Assembly (NCBI GenBank): GCA_040905865.1 | Contig: JBBDQU010000061.1 | Span: 1-64,000 of the forward strand | DNA length: 64,000 nucleotides | Direction: 5' to 3' | Origin: Alphaproteobacteria bacterium | GTDB lineage: Bacteria; Pseudomonadota; Alphaproteobacteria; UBA8366; GCA-2717185 | In this document: piece by piece, positions 36,732 to 46,199 of the stretch | Position numbering within the stretch: position 1 is the first letter of the stretch | Layout: each line of letters opens with the position of its first letter | Notes under the pieces: generated by a model | Told to the model about the DNA's origin: nothing | Databases searched by the model: none | Seen by the model: only the letters and a program-made list of their open reading frames with translations | Program-made: the position numbers and the translations under genes

Positions 36732-38783
36732 TCAGGCGTTCGCCGCCGCGCGCCGGCGGATGCGGGCGATGCCCAGGATGATGGCGAACACGCCGACCAG
36801 GGCAGGCACCAGGACGATATTGGCGAAACGCAGCGTGGTGTCGAGCGCCTCGATATCCTCGCGCAGCTTGAGTTGTACATCCCGCAGTTCCTTGCGGATC
36901 GCCAGCAGATCGGTGCGCAGCGTTTCAAGTTCGGTTTCCAGCGCGGTCTTCTGTTCCGCCGTCAGGACAGGTGCGGCCGCGCCACCCTGCGATTCGGCGC
37001 TGGCTTTCTGCTGCGCCTCGTCGAATTTCTGCTGGGTCTCCTGCAGCCGCGTCGCGAGCGCCTGCTCGCGCGCGCGGTACTGTTCGTTGGCGGCGATCCG
37101 CAGGGCTTCGACCCGGGTAAAGGGGCGCTGCGCCGTGCCCCGGCTGCGCAGGGTGATCAGGTCCCCGGATCCGGTCAGGTTTTCCAGCGCGTTGATGACA
37201 AGGTCGCCGTTATTGGCGAAGGGCTCCAACACCCGCTGTCCGAAGAATTCCTGCTCGGTCGCCCAGAATCGGGTTTCCAGCATGTCCGCATCGGCGATCA
37301 GCACGATATTCAGCGGCTGCTGGGACCGGGCGACATGCGGGCGTTCCGGTTCGCCTTCCGCGGCTTCGGGTTCGGCGGGCGGCGTGGCCGGCGTTGCGGT
37401 TTCGGCCGGCGCGGCGCCATCCGGATTGGCTTCGTCCGGCTTCGCTTCGTCCGATGCGGCGTCGCCCGGCTGGCCTTCGTCAGGTGTCGCGGCTTCGGGT
37501 TCGGGTTCCGGTTTCGGTTTACCGTCGGGAAAGGCGGAGTCGACCTCGCCGGAAATCCGCACGGCGGTGGTGTACTTCTTGTCGTCCGCCTGAAATTTCT
37601 CGATGAACTCCAGGATATTCGGCTCGCGCGGATTGATCATCTCGCTGTCGAAGAGCTGGCTTCGTTCAGTCGTTTCCAGAAGGGTTTCGACCTTTACCGC
37701 GGCATCGTCGGCGACGGCGATGGAACCCGGCGTCCCCATGTTCACGGTGGTGATGTCGCGGGTCACCGCGTCGTCGGCGTTGATGTTGTCGGCCCTGAAG
37801 GACGGCCACAGCAGATAGGGCGCGGGCCGTATATTCTCCGCCGTTCCGGCATTGACCATCCGCGCCAGGGTAATGTCGGACACGACCATTTTTTCTTCGA
37901 TCGACACGCCCCATTTCTCCAGCAGGCGATTCAGCGTGGAGTCCCGCGCGATCGGGCGGCCCGAAAGCGTGTTCAGCGCCGCGATTTCGCTATAGGGGTC
38001 GACCATCAGAAGCGCCCGTCCCCCGCGCATCAGGAACTGGTCGATGGCATAAAGCTGCTCGTCCTTGAGCCGCGTCGCATGGGCCATGAACAGCACGTCG
38101 ATTTCCTCGTTCAGGTCAGCCTCGATGTCGAAGATATTGCGGACTTCGAAGCTTTCCTCGATGCCGTCGATCAGCATCCAGCGCTGCTCCTGGCTGCGCG
38201 GATCGAAGCCGCCGAACATCGGCAGATCGGTGACGATGCCGATGACCGGCTTGCGCTGCCTGGTCAGCCCCTCGATCAGTCGGGCGAGGTCGTATTCCAG
38301 GAACGCCTCGCGCGTGGGCTGGAAGAACGGAACGGTTTCGACCCGGTCGCCGGCGCGGGCGACCAGTCCGAAATAGACCCGTTCGCCCCCCGTATCGATC
38401 GGCACGCCCTGTACGCCGGCGCTGACGGCGGTGTCCTCGGTCTCGGAGAAGGGCGCCGGATCGTGTTCGGTAACGGTAACCATGCCGTCCGACACGGCGG
38501 CAAATTCGTTGACCATGTCGCGCACGCGGGTCGCATAGAGCCCGTACAGCGCCACTTCCTCGACCAGCCGCTGGGAAATATAGAGGTCCAGCGACACCGG
38601 TTCCTCGATGCGCTGCAGGATTTTTTCAGTGCCATCGGACAGCGTAAACAGCCGGTCCTGGGTCAGGTCCACGCGAAGGCCGGTCACGCCCGACAGCCCC
38701 ACATTCAGGGCGACAAATACGGCGATGGCGATGGCGATTCCGGCGATCCATCCGCCCTTGCGGTTCAGTAATGCATTTATCAT
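36732..38783 (-). CDS. GldG family protein of an ABC transport system
   Basis: A 683-residue protein with one N-terminal membrane helix (residues 12-32) and one C-terminal helix (FANIVLVPALVGVFAIILG), with the large middle part in the periplasm. The block RVDLTQDRLFTLSDGT and the following GldG/DUF4350-like sequence identify the family. A low-complexity Pro/Glu/Ala linker (residues about 425-485, for example KPEPEPEAATPDEG) and a coiled-coil region (about 570-650) are inserted before the last helix. Proteins of this type form part of GldAFG-like ABC systems known from gliding motility, but also found in non-gliding bacteria with an unknown role. Confidence 0.82.
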   Translation of the reverse strand: MINALLNRKGGWIAGIAIAIAVFVALNVGLSGVTGLRVDLTQDRLFTLSDGTEKILQRIEEPVSLDLYISQRLVEEVALYGLYATRVRDMVNEFAAVSDGMVTVTEHDPAPFSETEDTAVSAGVQGVPIDTGGERVYFGLVARAGDRVETVPFFQPTREAFLEYDLARLIEGLTRQRKPVIGIVTDLPMFGGFDPRSQEQRWMLIDGIEESFEVRNIFDIEADLNEEIDVLFMAHATRLKDEQLYAIDQFLMRGGRALLMVDPYSEIAALNTLSGRPIARDSTLNRLLEKWGVSIEEKMVVSDITLARMVNAGTAENIRPAPYLLWPSFRADNINADDAVTRDITTVNMGTPGSIAVADDAAVKVETLLETTERSQLFDSEMINPREPNILEFIEKFQADDKKYTTAVRISGEVDSAFPDGKPKPEPEPEAATPDEGQPGDAASDEAKPDEANPDGAAPAETATPATPPAEPEAAEGEPERPHVARSQQPLNIVLIADADMLETRFWATEQEFFGQRVLEPFANNGDLVINALENLTGSGDLITLRSRGTAQRPFTRVEALRIAANEQYRAREQALATRLQETQQKFDEAQQKASAESQGGAAAPVLTAEQKTALETELETLRTDLLAIRKELRDVQLKLREDIEALDTTLRFANIVLVPALVGVFAIILGIARIRRRAAANA

Positions 38784-38790
38784 CGTCGCC

Positions 38791-39534
38791 TCACTCCGCC
38801 TTCAGCCGTTCGACCGCCACGGCATTGGCGAACAGGAACACGCCGATCAGCGAGACGAAATAGACGACATCCCGGATGTCCAGCACGCCCTTGGAGATGG
38901 CGCTGAAATGCGCCAGGAAGCTGAGCGACGCGATGAAGTCGACAACCTCCCTGGGGGCCCAGTCGGAAAAGAAGCTGAGCACGATGGGCGCGCCGCTCGC
39001 GATCAGCACGAAACACACGGCCGCGGTCAGGACGAAGGCGATAACCTGGTTCTTGGTCAGCGCCGAAACGAACGTCCCGACGGCCAGGAAACCGGCGGAC
39101 ATCAGCAGGCTGCCCAGATAACCGGCAAGGATGACCCCGTTATCCGGCTCGCCGAGATAATTGACCGTGATCCAGATCGGGAAGGTCAGCGCCAGGGCAA
39201 TCGCCGCGAAGACCACGGCGGCGAGATACTTGCCCAGCACGACCTGCATCAGCGACAGCGGCAGCGTCATCAGCAGTTCGATCGTGCCCGATTTGCGCTC
39301 CTCGGCCCACATGCGCATCGATATCGCCGGGATCAGCAGCATGTAGACCCAGGCATGGAACTGGAAGAACGACGCCAGGTCGGCCTGTCCGCGTTCGAAG
39401 AAATGACCCATGAAAAAGGTCAGCGCATTCACCAGCAGCAGGAAAATGACGATGAAGACATAGGCGACGGGAGTTGCGAAATATCCCGCGAGTTCGCGCC
39501 GCATAACGAAGAATGTGTTTTTGATGGAGGACAC
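38791..39534 (-). CDS. ABC transporter permease (GldF-like)
   Basis: A 247-residue ABC-2 type permease with six hydrophobic segments. N-terminal MSSIKNTFFVMRRELAGYF and the block RMWAEERKSGTIELLMTLPL are family signatures. It sits between the ATPase gene (9 bases upstream) and the GldG-type gene (7 bases downstream), which fixes its role as the membrane channel of that system. The substrate is unknown. Confidence 0.88.
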   Translation of the reverse strand: MSSIKNTFFVMRRELAGYFATPVAYVFIVIFLLLVNALTFFMGHFFERGQADLASFFQFHAWVYMLLIPAISMRMWAEERKSGTIELLMTLPLSLMQVVLGKYLAAVVFAAIALALTFPIWITVNYLGEPDNGVILAGYLGSLLMSAGFLAVGTFVSALTKNQVIAFVLTAAVCFVLIASGAPIVLSFFSDWAPREVVDFIASLSFLAHFSAISKGVLDIRDVVYFVSLIGVFLFANAVAVERLKAE

Positions 39535-39543
39535 TGTTCCGGA

Positions 39544-40470
39544 CTATCTGTTTGTCGTGATGCTTCGGAAAACGTCATCGAGATGGCCCCGCGTGACGTG
39601 GATTTCTTCGACCGGGACCTTGTTCTTGCGCAGGGCCTCGCCGACTTCGTCGAGAATGGGCGATCCGCCCCTGGCGCGAACGAACAGCCTGTCGGCCTGC
39701 GCCAGTTCGACAGACGCAACGGCCGGCAGGTCGAGCAGGATGCTGCGCGCGGCATCGACATTTCCGCCGACGCGCAGCGATACCGCGTTGTGCCGGTCGG
39801 ACCGCGACAGCAACTCCGCCGGCGTTGCATCGGCTACGATCCTGCCATGTGCGATTATGATCGCCCGGGTACAGACCGCTTCGACCTCTTCGAGGATATG
39901 GGTTGAAATGACGATGGCCTTTTGCTTCGACATCGCCGAAATGAGAGAGCGAACCTCGAATTTCTGATTGGGGTCCAGCCCGTCCGTCGGTTCGTCCAGG
40001 ATCAGGACATCGGGGTCGTGCAGCAATGCCTGCGCCAGGCCGACGCGGCGCTTGAAGCCCTTGGACAGGGTATCGAGCGGCTGGTTCATGATCGACGAAA
40101 TCTGGGTTTTCGAGACGACATCGGCAATCCGGCTTTCCGCCTCGCCGCCGGAGAATCCGCGGACGCCGGCGATGAATTCGAGAAAGCCGCCGGCCGTCAT
40201 GTCCGGCCACAGCGGTGCGCCTTCCGGCAGATAGCCGATCCGCTGTTTCACCGCGATGGGGTCGCGGGCGACATCGAACCCGTCGACCGTCACCGAACCC
40301 GAGGACGGGGCCAGGAACCCGGTGATCATTTTCATGGTGGTGGACTTGCCGGCGCCGTTGGGGCCCAGAAAGCCCAGCACCTCGCCGCGGTCGACCGAAA
40401 AGGAAACATGATCCACAGCCGTAATCGTTCCGAACGACCGTGTCAGGTTTTCGATTTCTACCATGCTCAT
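39544..40470 (-). CDS. ABC transporter ATP-binding protein (GldA-like)
   Basis: A 308-residue ABC ATPase. Walker A is GPNGAGKST, the signature is in LSKGFKRRVGLAQAL (a variant of LSGGQ), and Walker B is DVLILDEPTDGLDPNQ. The C-terminal part after residue 210 is the extension common in GldA/NatA-type ATPases. The start is ATG 40470 (MSMVEIENL), with a second ATG two codons on; the longer frame to 40545 lacks support. It is the first gene of a three-gene operon with the permease and GldG-type protein. Confidence 0.9.
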   Translation of the reverse strand: MSMVEIENLTRSFGTITAVDHVSFSVDRGEVLGFLGPNGAGKSTTMKMITGFLAPSSGSVTVDGFDVARDPIAVKQRIGYLPEGAPLWPDMTAGGFLEFIAGVRGFSGGEAESRIADVVSKTQISSIMNQPLDTLSKGFKRRVGLAQALLHDPDVLILDEPTDGLDPNQKFEVRSLISAMSKQKAIVISTHILEEVEAVCTRAIIIAHGRIVADATPAELLSRSDRHNAVSLRVGGNVDAARSILLDLPAVASVELAQADRLFVRARGGSPILDEVGEALRKNKVPVEEIHVTRGHLDDVFRSITTNR

Positions 40471-40655
40471 AAGTGCACCGGTCCCCCCCTGTTTGCCTGC
40501 GCAATCCCGGTCCAATGTAGGAAGCCGTCGCGATTCTGCAAGCACATATAGTATGCGATCTCTTCTGCTGCAATCGTCATGGCGGCATGCTATTTTTCAC
40601 GAACGTACGATTTTTCCGGCAGGGCGCCTGTCGCCGCGACCGTGGAGTATCCCGA

Positions 40656-42314
40656 TTGATCAGGAAGCTACGCCTCGGTTCAGGGCTGATTCTGTTCAGT
40701 TACGTCACCCTGCACCTGATCAATCATGCCGCGGGACTCTGGTCGCTACAGGCGATGAATGTCGTCCGCGAACTGATCCACGCGCCCTGGTGGTCGCCAC
40801 CCGGAACCGTGCTGCTGTACGGCGCGATGCTCGTTCATGTCCTGCTGGCCTTCTATGCGATCTACCAGCGCCGCCGCTTCAGGATGTCCGCGACGGAAGG
40901 GGTCCAGCTGTTTCTCGGTCTGACGATCCCTCTGATGCTTGTCGGGCATATCCTCGGCACGCGCGTCGCCTTCAATTTCTTCGACGTCAAGGTCGACTAT
41001 ATGTCGGTTCTGCTGGTGCAGTGGTATGTGGACCCCTGGGTCGGGGTACGGCAGGTTGCGGTGACGCTCGCTGCCTGGGCGCATGGCTGTATCGGACTGT
41101 ATCACTGGCTGCACCTGAAAGCCTGGTACCGGCACTGGCAGCACCTGCTGAACGTCTTCGCGCTGCTGCTCCCGGCCCTGGCGCTGATCGGGGTCTGGCA
41201 GGGGGCGAAGCGCGCCCGCATGCTCGCGGCCGACCCGGCCTGGTTCGAGGCGTTCAAGGCCCGGATCCAATGGCCCGATGGCGCGGAACAGGCGGCGATG
41301 GCCTATATGGCGGATTATTTCGTCGTCAGCTTTCTGGCGCTGCTTGCCTGTACCATGGGCCTGCGGGCGATACGGACGAAATGGGAAAGCTGGCGCGGCA
41401 TTGTCAGGGTGACCTATGACGACGGCATGAGCATCCAGTTTCCGCCGGGGCGGACCATTCTGGAAGCCAGCCACGCCGCCGATATTCCCCATGCCAGCGT
41501 TTGCGGCGGGCGGGGGCGGTGTTCGACATGCCGGGTACGGATAACGCGGGGGGCTGAAAACCTGTCGCCGGCAAGCGCCGAGGAACGCAACCTGCTGGAG
41601 CGTGTGCGCGCCGGGGTGCAGGTGCGGCTGGCCTGCCAGACCCGTCCCACCGGCGGATCGGTCGATGTCATGCGGCTATTTCCGGTTTCCGCCGGGGCGG
41701 AGGAGGGCCATGACCGGCCCGGCTACCTGCAGGGCGAGGAGCTGGAAATCGCCATCCTGTTCGCCGATTTGCGGGCCTTTACGAAGCTGTCGGAAAAAAT
41801 GCTCCCCTATGACGTGGTCTTTCTGCTCAACCGGTATTTCGACTGCATGGGCGAGGCGGTCACGAAGAGCGGCGGGCATCTGGACAAGTTTATCGGCGAC
41901 GGCGTGATGGCGCTGTTCGGAATCGAAAGCGGTCCCGAAGCGGGCAGCCGCGCGGCGCTGGCGGCGGCGCGTCAGATGAGCCTGCGGATGGCGGAACTGA
42001 ACCGGGCGCTGGCCCATGACCTGGACGAACCCCTGCGGATCGGGATCGGTATCCATTGCGGTCCGACCATCGTCGGCAAGATGGGGTATGGCGCCGCCAC
42101 TTCGGTTACGGCCATCGGCGATACGGTCAACACCGCCAGCCGCCTGGAAACCCAGACCAAGGAATACGGCGCGGAGCTTGTCGTTTCGGACTGGACGGTC
42201 AGGCGTTCCGGGCTGGACCTTTCGGATTTCAGCAAGCGGGAGGTGACAATCCGCGGACGCAGCGAACCGATGACCGTCTATGTGGCGCCGTCGGCACGGG
42301 AATTGCCGGAATAG
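40656..42314 (+). CDS. Membrane heme-type anchor / [2Fe-2S] ferredoxin / class III adenylate cyclase fusion
   Basis: A 552-residue fusion if started at TTG 40656 (GGAG at 40643-40646); an in-frame ATG at 40587 would add 23 residues. Residues 1-245 form about six membrane helices with His at 20, 24, 61, 98, 143 and 150, like a succinate-dehydrogenase-type cytochrome b anchor. Residues about 248-345 are a plant-type ferredoxin: Cys283, 289, 292 and 327. Residues about 365-552 are a class III cyclase with both metal Asp residues (371 in ILFADLRAFT and 415 in KFIGDGVMALFG) and TSVTAIGDTVNTASRLE. The output is presumably cAMP made in the cytosol in response to the quinone/redox state. CyaC of Sinorhizobium is, as I recall, a related redox-linked cyclase. 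Confidence 0.87.
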   Translation: MIRKLRLGSGLILFSYVTLHLINHAAGLWSLQAMNVVRELIHAPWWSPPGTVLLYGAMLVHVLLAFYAIYQRRRFRMSATEGVQLFLGLTIPLMLVGHILGTRVAFNFFDVKVDYMSVLLVQWYVDPWVGVRQVAVTLAAWAHGCIGLYHWLHLKAWYRHWQHLLNVFALLLPALALIGVWQGAKRARMLAADPAWFEAFKARIQWPDGAEQAAMAYMADYFVVSFLALLACTMGLRAIRTKWESWRGIVRVTYDDGMSIQFPPGRTILEASHAADIPHASVCGGRGRCSTCRVRITRGAENLSPASAEERNLLERVRAGVQVRLACQTRPTGGSVDVMRLFPVSAGAEEGHDRPGYLQGEELEIAILFADLRAFTKLSEKMLPYDVVFLLNRYFDCMGEAVTKSGGHLDKFIGDGVMALFGIESGPEAGSRAALAAARQMSLRMAELNRALAHDLDEPLRIGIGIHCGPTIVGKMGYGAATSVTAIGDTVNTASRLETQTKEYGAELVVSDWTVRRSGLDLSDFSKREVTIRGRSEPMTVYVAPSARELPE

Positions 42315-42333
42315 GCCCCGGTCGCCGCACCTT

Positions 42334-42723
42334 CTATCCGTAATCCGCGTAGGATTTTTCCTCGACGATGTCGGAGCCCAGCCTGTCGTTGATCCGCCGC
42401 TTGATCGCGGCGCGGCGGTCATTGGTGATGTATACGGATCGCGCCAGTTCGATGAAGCCCGGCCCGAAATCCTTGCGCCGTTCATGGCCGCGAATGTCAT
42501 CCTCGATTTCCCACAAGGCCGTGTTGATGTCGCGCAGGTTTTCCGTTTCCGCCGCAATGTCGGCAGCGGCGGAAAGGGCGCCGTCGCGCGCCGCGACGAG
42601 CGCGGCAAGTTCGGTTTCCACATGGGCAAGCTGCCCCGGGTCGCGCAGTCGGTCGCGCTTGATTTCCAGGATCGTGATCTTGTCGATCAACTCGCCCCAG
42701 GATACGGCGACTTTTAGAGTCAT
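42334..42723 (-). CDS. DUF6165 family protein
   Basis: A 129-residue cytosolic protein, highly charged and helical. The opening VAVSWGELIDKITILEIKRDRL and the end YITNDRRAAIKRRINDRLGSD resemble the small family I know as DUF6165, often found near surface-polysaccharide genes; both strings are abbreviated here as WGELIDKITILEIKRDRL and RRAAIKRRINDRLGSD. Function unknown. ATG 42723 is used; ATG 42729 would add two residues. It converges on the cyclase gene, 19 bases away. Confidence 0.7.
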   Translation of the reverse strand: MTLKVAVSWGELIDKITILEIKRDRLRDPGQLAHVETELAALVAARDGALSAAADIAAETENLRDINTALWEIEDDIRGHERRKDFGPGFIELARSVYITNDRRAAIKRRINDRLGSDIVEEKSYADYG

Positions 42724-42856
42724 GTGCATGCATTCCGGTTGTGATAAACAGACGCGGCGGCAGCTTAGCGCCAAATGGGCGGAGACGGAATGTTTCTGAA
42801 GAATCTCTTGTATTTCGCAATGCCGGCCGCGAGATGAAGCGCGCCGCGCCTTCCGT

Positions 42857-43684
42857 TCAATGGGACATCAAAATCGGCACGGCCGCGTGTTGCAGCACGT
42901 GCCGCGTGACGCCGCCAAGGACCATCTCGCGCATGCGTGAATGCCCGTAAGCGCCCATCACGAGCAGGTCCGCGCCGGAATCCGCGACGAAATTGAGCAG
43001 CACGTCGCCTGTATCGACATTGTTCGCTACGGATTGCCTTGCGGTTGCCCGGACACCATGCCGGGCGAGATGATGGGTGATATCGGCCCCCGGCGCGTCG
43101 TCTGATCCTTCGGGCTGAATCGACAGGACGCACACCGTATCCGCGCGTTCCAGCAGCGACATCGCGTCGCCGACCGCGCGCGCCGCCTCGCGGCCGCCGT
43201 TCCAGGCGACGACGATATTCTTTCCGATCGGCGCGGTCGCGCCGAAAAACGGCATGACGAGCACGGGACGGCCGGATTGCAGCACCAGGTCATGCGCCAG
43301 GGACATTTCGCCATTGGGCGTATTGGGCGGGGGCGTCTGACCGACAATCGTCAGATCCGCATGGCGCGCGTGCAACGACAGGACATCGATCGGGTCGCCG
43401 TGTTCGGTCATCAGACTGCAGCGGTCGAACCATCCGGTGCGTTGCGCCGCGGTTTCGAAATTCGCACGCGCCTTTGCGGCCCGCGCCGCATGCTGCGCCT
43501 GGATTTCCCGAAGGACATCTTTCGGAATTTCCGGTGCCACGTAGGTCGACATGCGGACCGTCGGCTCGACGTCAATGCCCGTCAGGTGGGCGTCGTGCCG
43601 CATCGCCAGATCAATGGCCGCATCGACCCGGTGCTGCGACTGGGCCGAGTCGGAAATGTAGACCAGAATATTCTTCAACGCCAT
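42857..43684 (-). CDS. Universal stress protein, tandem UspA domains
   Basis: A 275-residue cytosolic protein with two UspA domains. Each half starts on a hydrophobic strand (KNILVYISDSAQSQ at the N-terminus, KNIVVAWNGGREAARAV at about residue 150). The second ends with the nucleotide-binding motif LLVMGAYGHSRMREMVLGG, matching G-2x-G-9x-G(S/T) type loops, so ATP binding is likely. Role: stress endurance. The ATG at 43684 has GGGGGA at the right distance. No neighbour suggests a specific stimulus. Confidence 0.88.
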   Translation of the reverse strand: MALKNILVYISDSAQSQHRVDAAIDLAMRHDAHLTGIDVEPTVRMSTYVAPEIPKDVLREIQAQHAARAAKARANFETAAQRTGWFDRCSLMTEHGDPIDVLSLHARHADLTIVGQTPPPNTPNGEMSLAHDLVLQSGRPVLVMPFFGATAPIGKNIVVAWNGGREAARAVGDAMSLLERADTVCVLSIQPEGSDDAPGADITHHLARHGVRATARQSVANNVDTGDVLLNFVADSGADLLVMGAYGHSRMREMVLGGVTRHVLQHAAVPILMSH

Positions 43685-43731
43685 GCCATCCCCCCGATGC
43701 AAGTGTTTCCAAGGGTATGATGCTAACGCGA

Positions 43732-44562
43732 TTAATAGGGTCGGGTTCCCGCTACCGTGACGCGATAGCCATGCCTTGTCTGCGGGAAATAATCCCAGAG
43801 CGCGCGGTGCTGCGCACAGCGATTGTCCCAGAAGGCGATGGATTTCGGCCGCCAGTGAAAGCGGCAGTGAAATTCCGGCGTTTCGGTGTGCCGGTACAGG
43901 AATTCCAGCAGCGCCCGGCTTTCCGCCGGTTTCAGTTCCTCGATACGGGTCGTGAAGTTTTCATTCACATAAAGCGCCTTGCGACCGGTTTCCGGGTGTG
44001 TCCGCACCACGGGGTGCACCGATTCCGGATAGGCGTCGGTGCCGTCGCGCATCCGCCCCTTGTTGCCCAGCCGGCCGAGATGGACATGGCGGGATTCATG
44101 CCGCGCATGCAGCCCGTCCAGCAGCGCCTTCATCGCATCCGACAGGGCGTCATAGGCCGCATACATATTGGCGAACATCGTGTCGCCGCCGGGGCTGGGC
44201 ACCTGGTGCAGGTGCAGGATACTGCCCATCGGCGGTTCCGCGTCGCAACTCACATCCGAATGCCAGTTTTCCCCGGCAATGGTCTTCGAATTCTCATCGG
44301 CATGGATGACGAGGATTTCCGGATGCCCTTCCGGGGCCGGCGCGGTCGGGTGGATATGCAGGGCGCCGAAGCGTCGGCCGAACGCCTTGTGCTGCTCCCA
44401 ATCGATATCCTGGTCGCGGAAAAAGATGACCAGATGATCCAGCAGCGCCTGGTGAATTTCGGCAAAGGCCTGGTTTCCCAACGGCTGTGTCAGGTCGACG
44501 CCGGATATTTCCGCGCCGATCACCGGGCTGATCGGCGTCACCGTGATCGTTTCGTATGCCAT
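43732..44562 (-). CDS. TauD/TfdA family dioxygenase (first)
   Basis: A 276-residue Fe(II)/2-oxoglutarate-dependent dioxygenase. The iron triad is visible as HSD in ENWHSDVSCD and the distal His in NRCAQHRALWDY; the Arg that binds 2-oxoglutarate is in TRHGYRVTVAGTRP. Length fits. Such enzymes hydroxylate taurine, sulfonates, phenoxy acids or alkyl sulfates to release sulfite or an aldehyde. The ATG at 44562 (MAYETITVTPI) is the normal start. It is divergent from a second, distinct member at 44699, a pair that presumably shares control from the 136-base gap. Confidence 0.9.
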   Translation of the reverse strand: MAYETITVTPISPVIGAEISGVDLTQPLGNQAFAEIHQALLDHLVIFFRDQDIDWEQHKAFGRRFGALHIHPTAPAPEGHPEILVIHADENSKTIAGENWHSDVSCDAEPPMGSILHLHQVPSPGGDTMFANMYAAYDALSDAMKALLDGLHARHESRHVHLGRLGNKGRMRDGTDAYPESVHPVVRTHPETGRKALYVNENFTTRIEELKPAESRALLEFLYRHTETPEFHCRFHWRPKSIAFWDNRCAQHRALWDYFPQTRHGYRVTVAGTRPY

Positions 44563-44698
44563 TTGTGTCTCCTGAATCGTCGTCTGCGGGCGACGGTAAC
44601 GCCAATTCGCGCCGCTGGCGACTCCGTAGGACCATTTGCGCGGTCTGCAATCTTTGGATAGCCTCTGCGGTACTGCATTCACGCCAGAGGGAAATGTC

Positions 44699-45598
44699 AT
44701 GGCACAGACCCAGACCGGAACATCTGTCCGCACGGCGCCTTCCGGCGCGCCGGGCGCGTTTTCCATCCGCCGGCTGTCGGAAACCGGCGGCGCGGAAATC
44801 ACCGGGATCGACCTGTCACGGCCGATGAGCCCGGCGGTGAAGGACACGATCTACGCGGCGTTTCTGGAACATTACATCCTTGTCTTCCCCGATCAGGACC
44901 TTGACCCGGCGGCGCAGGAAGCCTTCTCGCGGCAGTTCGGCGATCTGGAAGGCAATGTCCGGCGTCTGGCGCCCGGCGTGCTGGCGCCGCTGGTCAATCT
45001 GGTGACCAACCTGGACGATAACGGCAATCCCACCGAAACCCCGCCGACGCACGGCAATTATTTCTGGCATACGGACAAGTCCTACCGGCCGGTCCCGTCG
45101 CTCGCGACCATCCTGCATGCGAAGCTGGTGCCGTCCGCCGGGGGGGACACGCAGTTCGCCAACACGGGGCTGGCCTATGACGCGCTGCCCGAGGCGATGA
45201 AGCAGCGGATCGCGAATCTGCAGGTCGTGCACAGCTGGGAAGCGAGCCGGAAAAACACCGGTAACGTGCCCGCGACGGCGGAGGAAATTGCCGACAGTCC
45301 CCCCGTCACCCATCCGCTGGTCCGCACCCATCCCGATACCGGGCGCAAGACGCTGTATCTCGGCACCCATACCTCGCATGTCGAAGGCATGGATTACGAG
45401 GAAGGCCGGGCGCTGCTGAAGGACCTGCTGGCCCATGTGGAGCAGCCGCAATTCGTCTTCACCCATCAATGGCGGCCCGGCGATGTGGTGATGTGGGACA
45501 ACCGCACCCTGGTCCACCGCGCGGTCCGCAATTACGACATGAAACTGGAAAAGCGCCTGCTGCACCGCACCGTGGTGAAGGGAACGAAACCCTTCTGA
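44699..45598 (+). CDS. TauD/TfdA family dioxygenase (second)
   Basis: A 299-residue Fe(II)/2-oxoglutarate dioxygenase. The iron ligands are HTD in NYFWHTDKSYRP and His in DNRTLVHRAVRNYD; the 2-oxoglutarate Arg is in EKRLLHRTVVKG. It has an N-terminal extension of about 20 residues compared with its neighbour and clearly differs from it in sequence, so it is not a recent duplicate. The ATG at 44699 is followed by MAQTQTGTSVRT. The substrate is likely a sulfonate, aryloxy acid or similar. No ABC or TRAP importer is directly adjacent. Confidence 0.9.
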   Translation: MAQTQTGTSVRTAPSGAPGAFSIRRLSETGGAEITGIDLSRPMSPAVKDTIYAAFLEHYILVFPDQDLDPAAQEAFSRQFGDLEGNVRRLAPGVLAPLVNLVTNLDDNGNPTETPPTHGNYFWHTDKSYRPVPSLATILHAKLVPSAGGDTQFANTGLAYDALPEAMKQRIANLQVVHSWEASRKNTGNVPATAEEIADSPPVTHPLVRTHPDTGRKTLYLGTHTSHVEGMDYEEGRALLKDLLAHVEQPQFVFTHQWRPGDVVMWDNRTLVHRAVRNYDMKLEKRLLHRTVVKGTKPF

Positions 45599-45633
45599 GT
45601 TTTCCCGGTTTTGCGCCGGTTTCGGACCTGCAA

Positions 45634-45687
45634 ATATATTTTTTGGCTGGCCTCACAAGGTCTGGCAGGCGCGCCCATATATTTTTT
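45634..45687. repeat. Direct repeat of an 11-base A/T tract
   Basis: The sequence ATATATTTTTT occurs at 45634-45644 and again at 45677-45687, 43 bases apart (about four helical turns), between the dioxygenase stop and the small membrane-protein gene. In a GC-rich genome such phased A/T tracts could be UP elements or nucleoid-protein sites. No function is shown. Confidence 0.4.
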
Positions 45688-45758
45688 CGCAACCAGCGCC
45701 GAACCCCCCGTCAATGCGGCGGGCATGGCGGCAATCCGCTGGTTTCGGAGAACAAATC

Positions 45759-46070
45759 ATGATCGGTTCCGCGCTTGACCCTGCTGGCGGTATAACGTCC
45801 GGGATTGCGCAATCCGGCTGCGAACAACGGCTGCCCCGGCGCAGCCTGCTTGCGGCATCGCTGTTTGCGGCGACGCCGACGTCGCTGGTCCTCAGCGAGC
45901 TGCTGACGGTCGATGGCGCCCTGGTCTGGGCGCTGGGCCGGACCCTGGATCTCGGGATCGAAACCCAGATCCTGCTCGGCGGCCTGGGCGCCGCCGTGAG
46001 CCTCTGGCTGTCATTCCTGTTTTTCCGGTCCGCGCTCCGCTACGAATGCGATCCGGCACATCAGGGGTAG
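45759..46070 (+). CDS. Small hypothetical membrane protein
   Basis: A 103-residue protein I do not recognise. It has two hydrophobic segments (about residues 30-50, RSLLAASLFAATPTSLVLS, and 75-95, ILLGGLGAAVSLWLSFLFF) and a short charged tail RSALRYECDPAHQG. The start is ATG 45759, eight bases after a GGAG; an upstream in-frame ATG at 45714 is less likely. It stands alone, followed by two hairpins. Probably an inner-membrane protein of unknown role. Confidence 0.55.
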   Translation: MIGSALDPAGGITSGIAQSGCEQRLPRRSLLAASLFAATPTSLVLSELLTVDGALVWALGRTLDLGIETQILLGGLGAAVSLWLSFLFFRSALRYECDPAHQG

Positions 46071-46199
46071 AATTGCAACCGTAGATAACCCGCCCGGCCG
46101 CGCCTGCCGTAGCGCGTACCGGGCATGGCGCGCAGGGTCCTCGCCGCCGAAAGCCATGTTGATCGCCTGCTCGGGGAATCCGATGACGCCGATCCTTGT

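Noticed and set aside
36426-38771. A 781-codon plus-strand open frame
   Set aside because: Shadow of the GldG-type gene and the end of the MscS-type gene; low-complexity Arg/Gly-rich translation.
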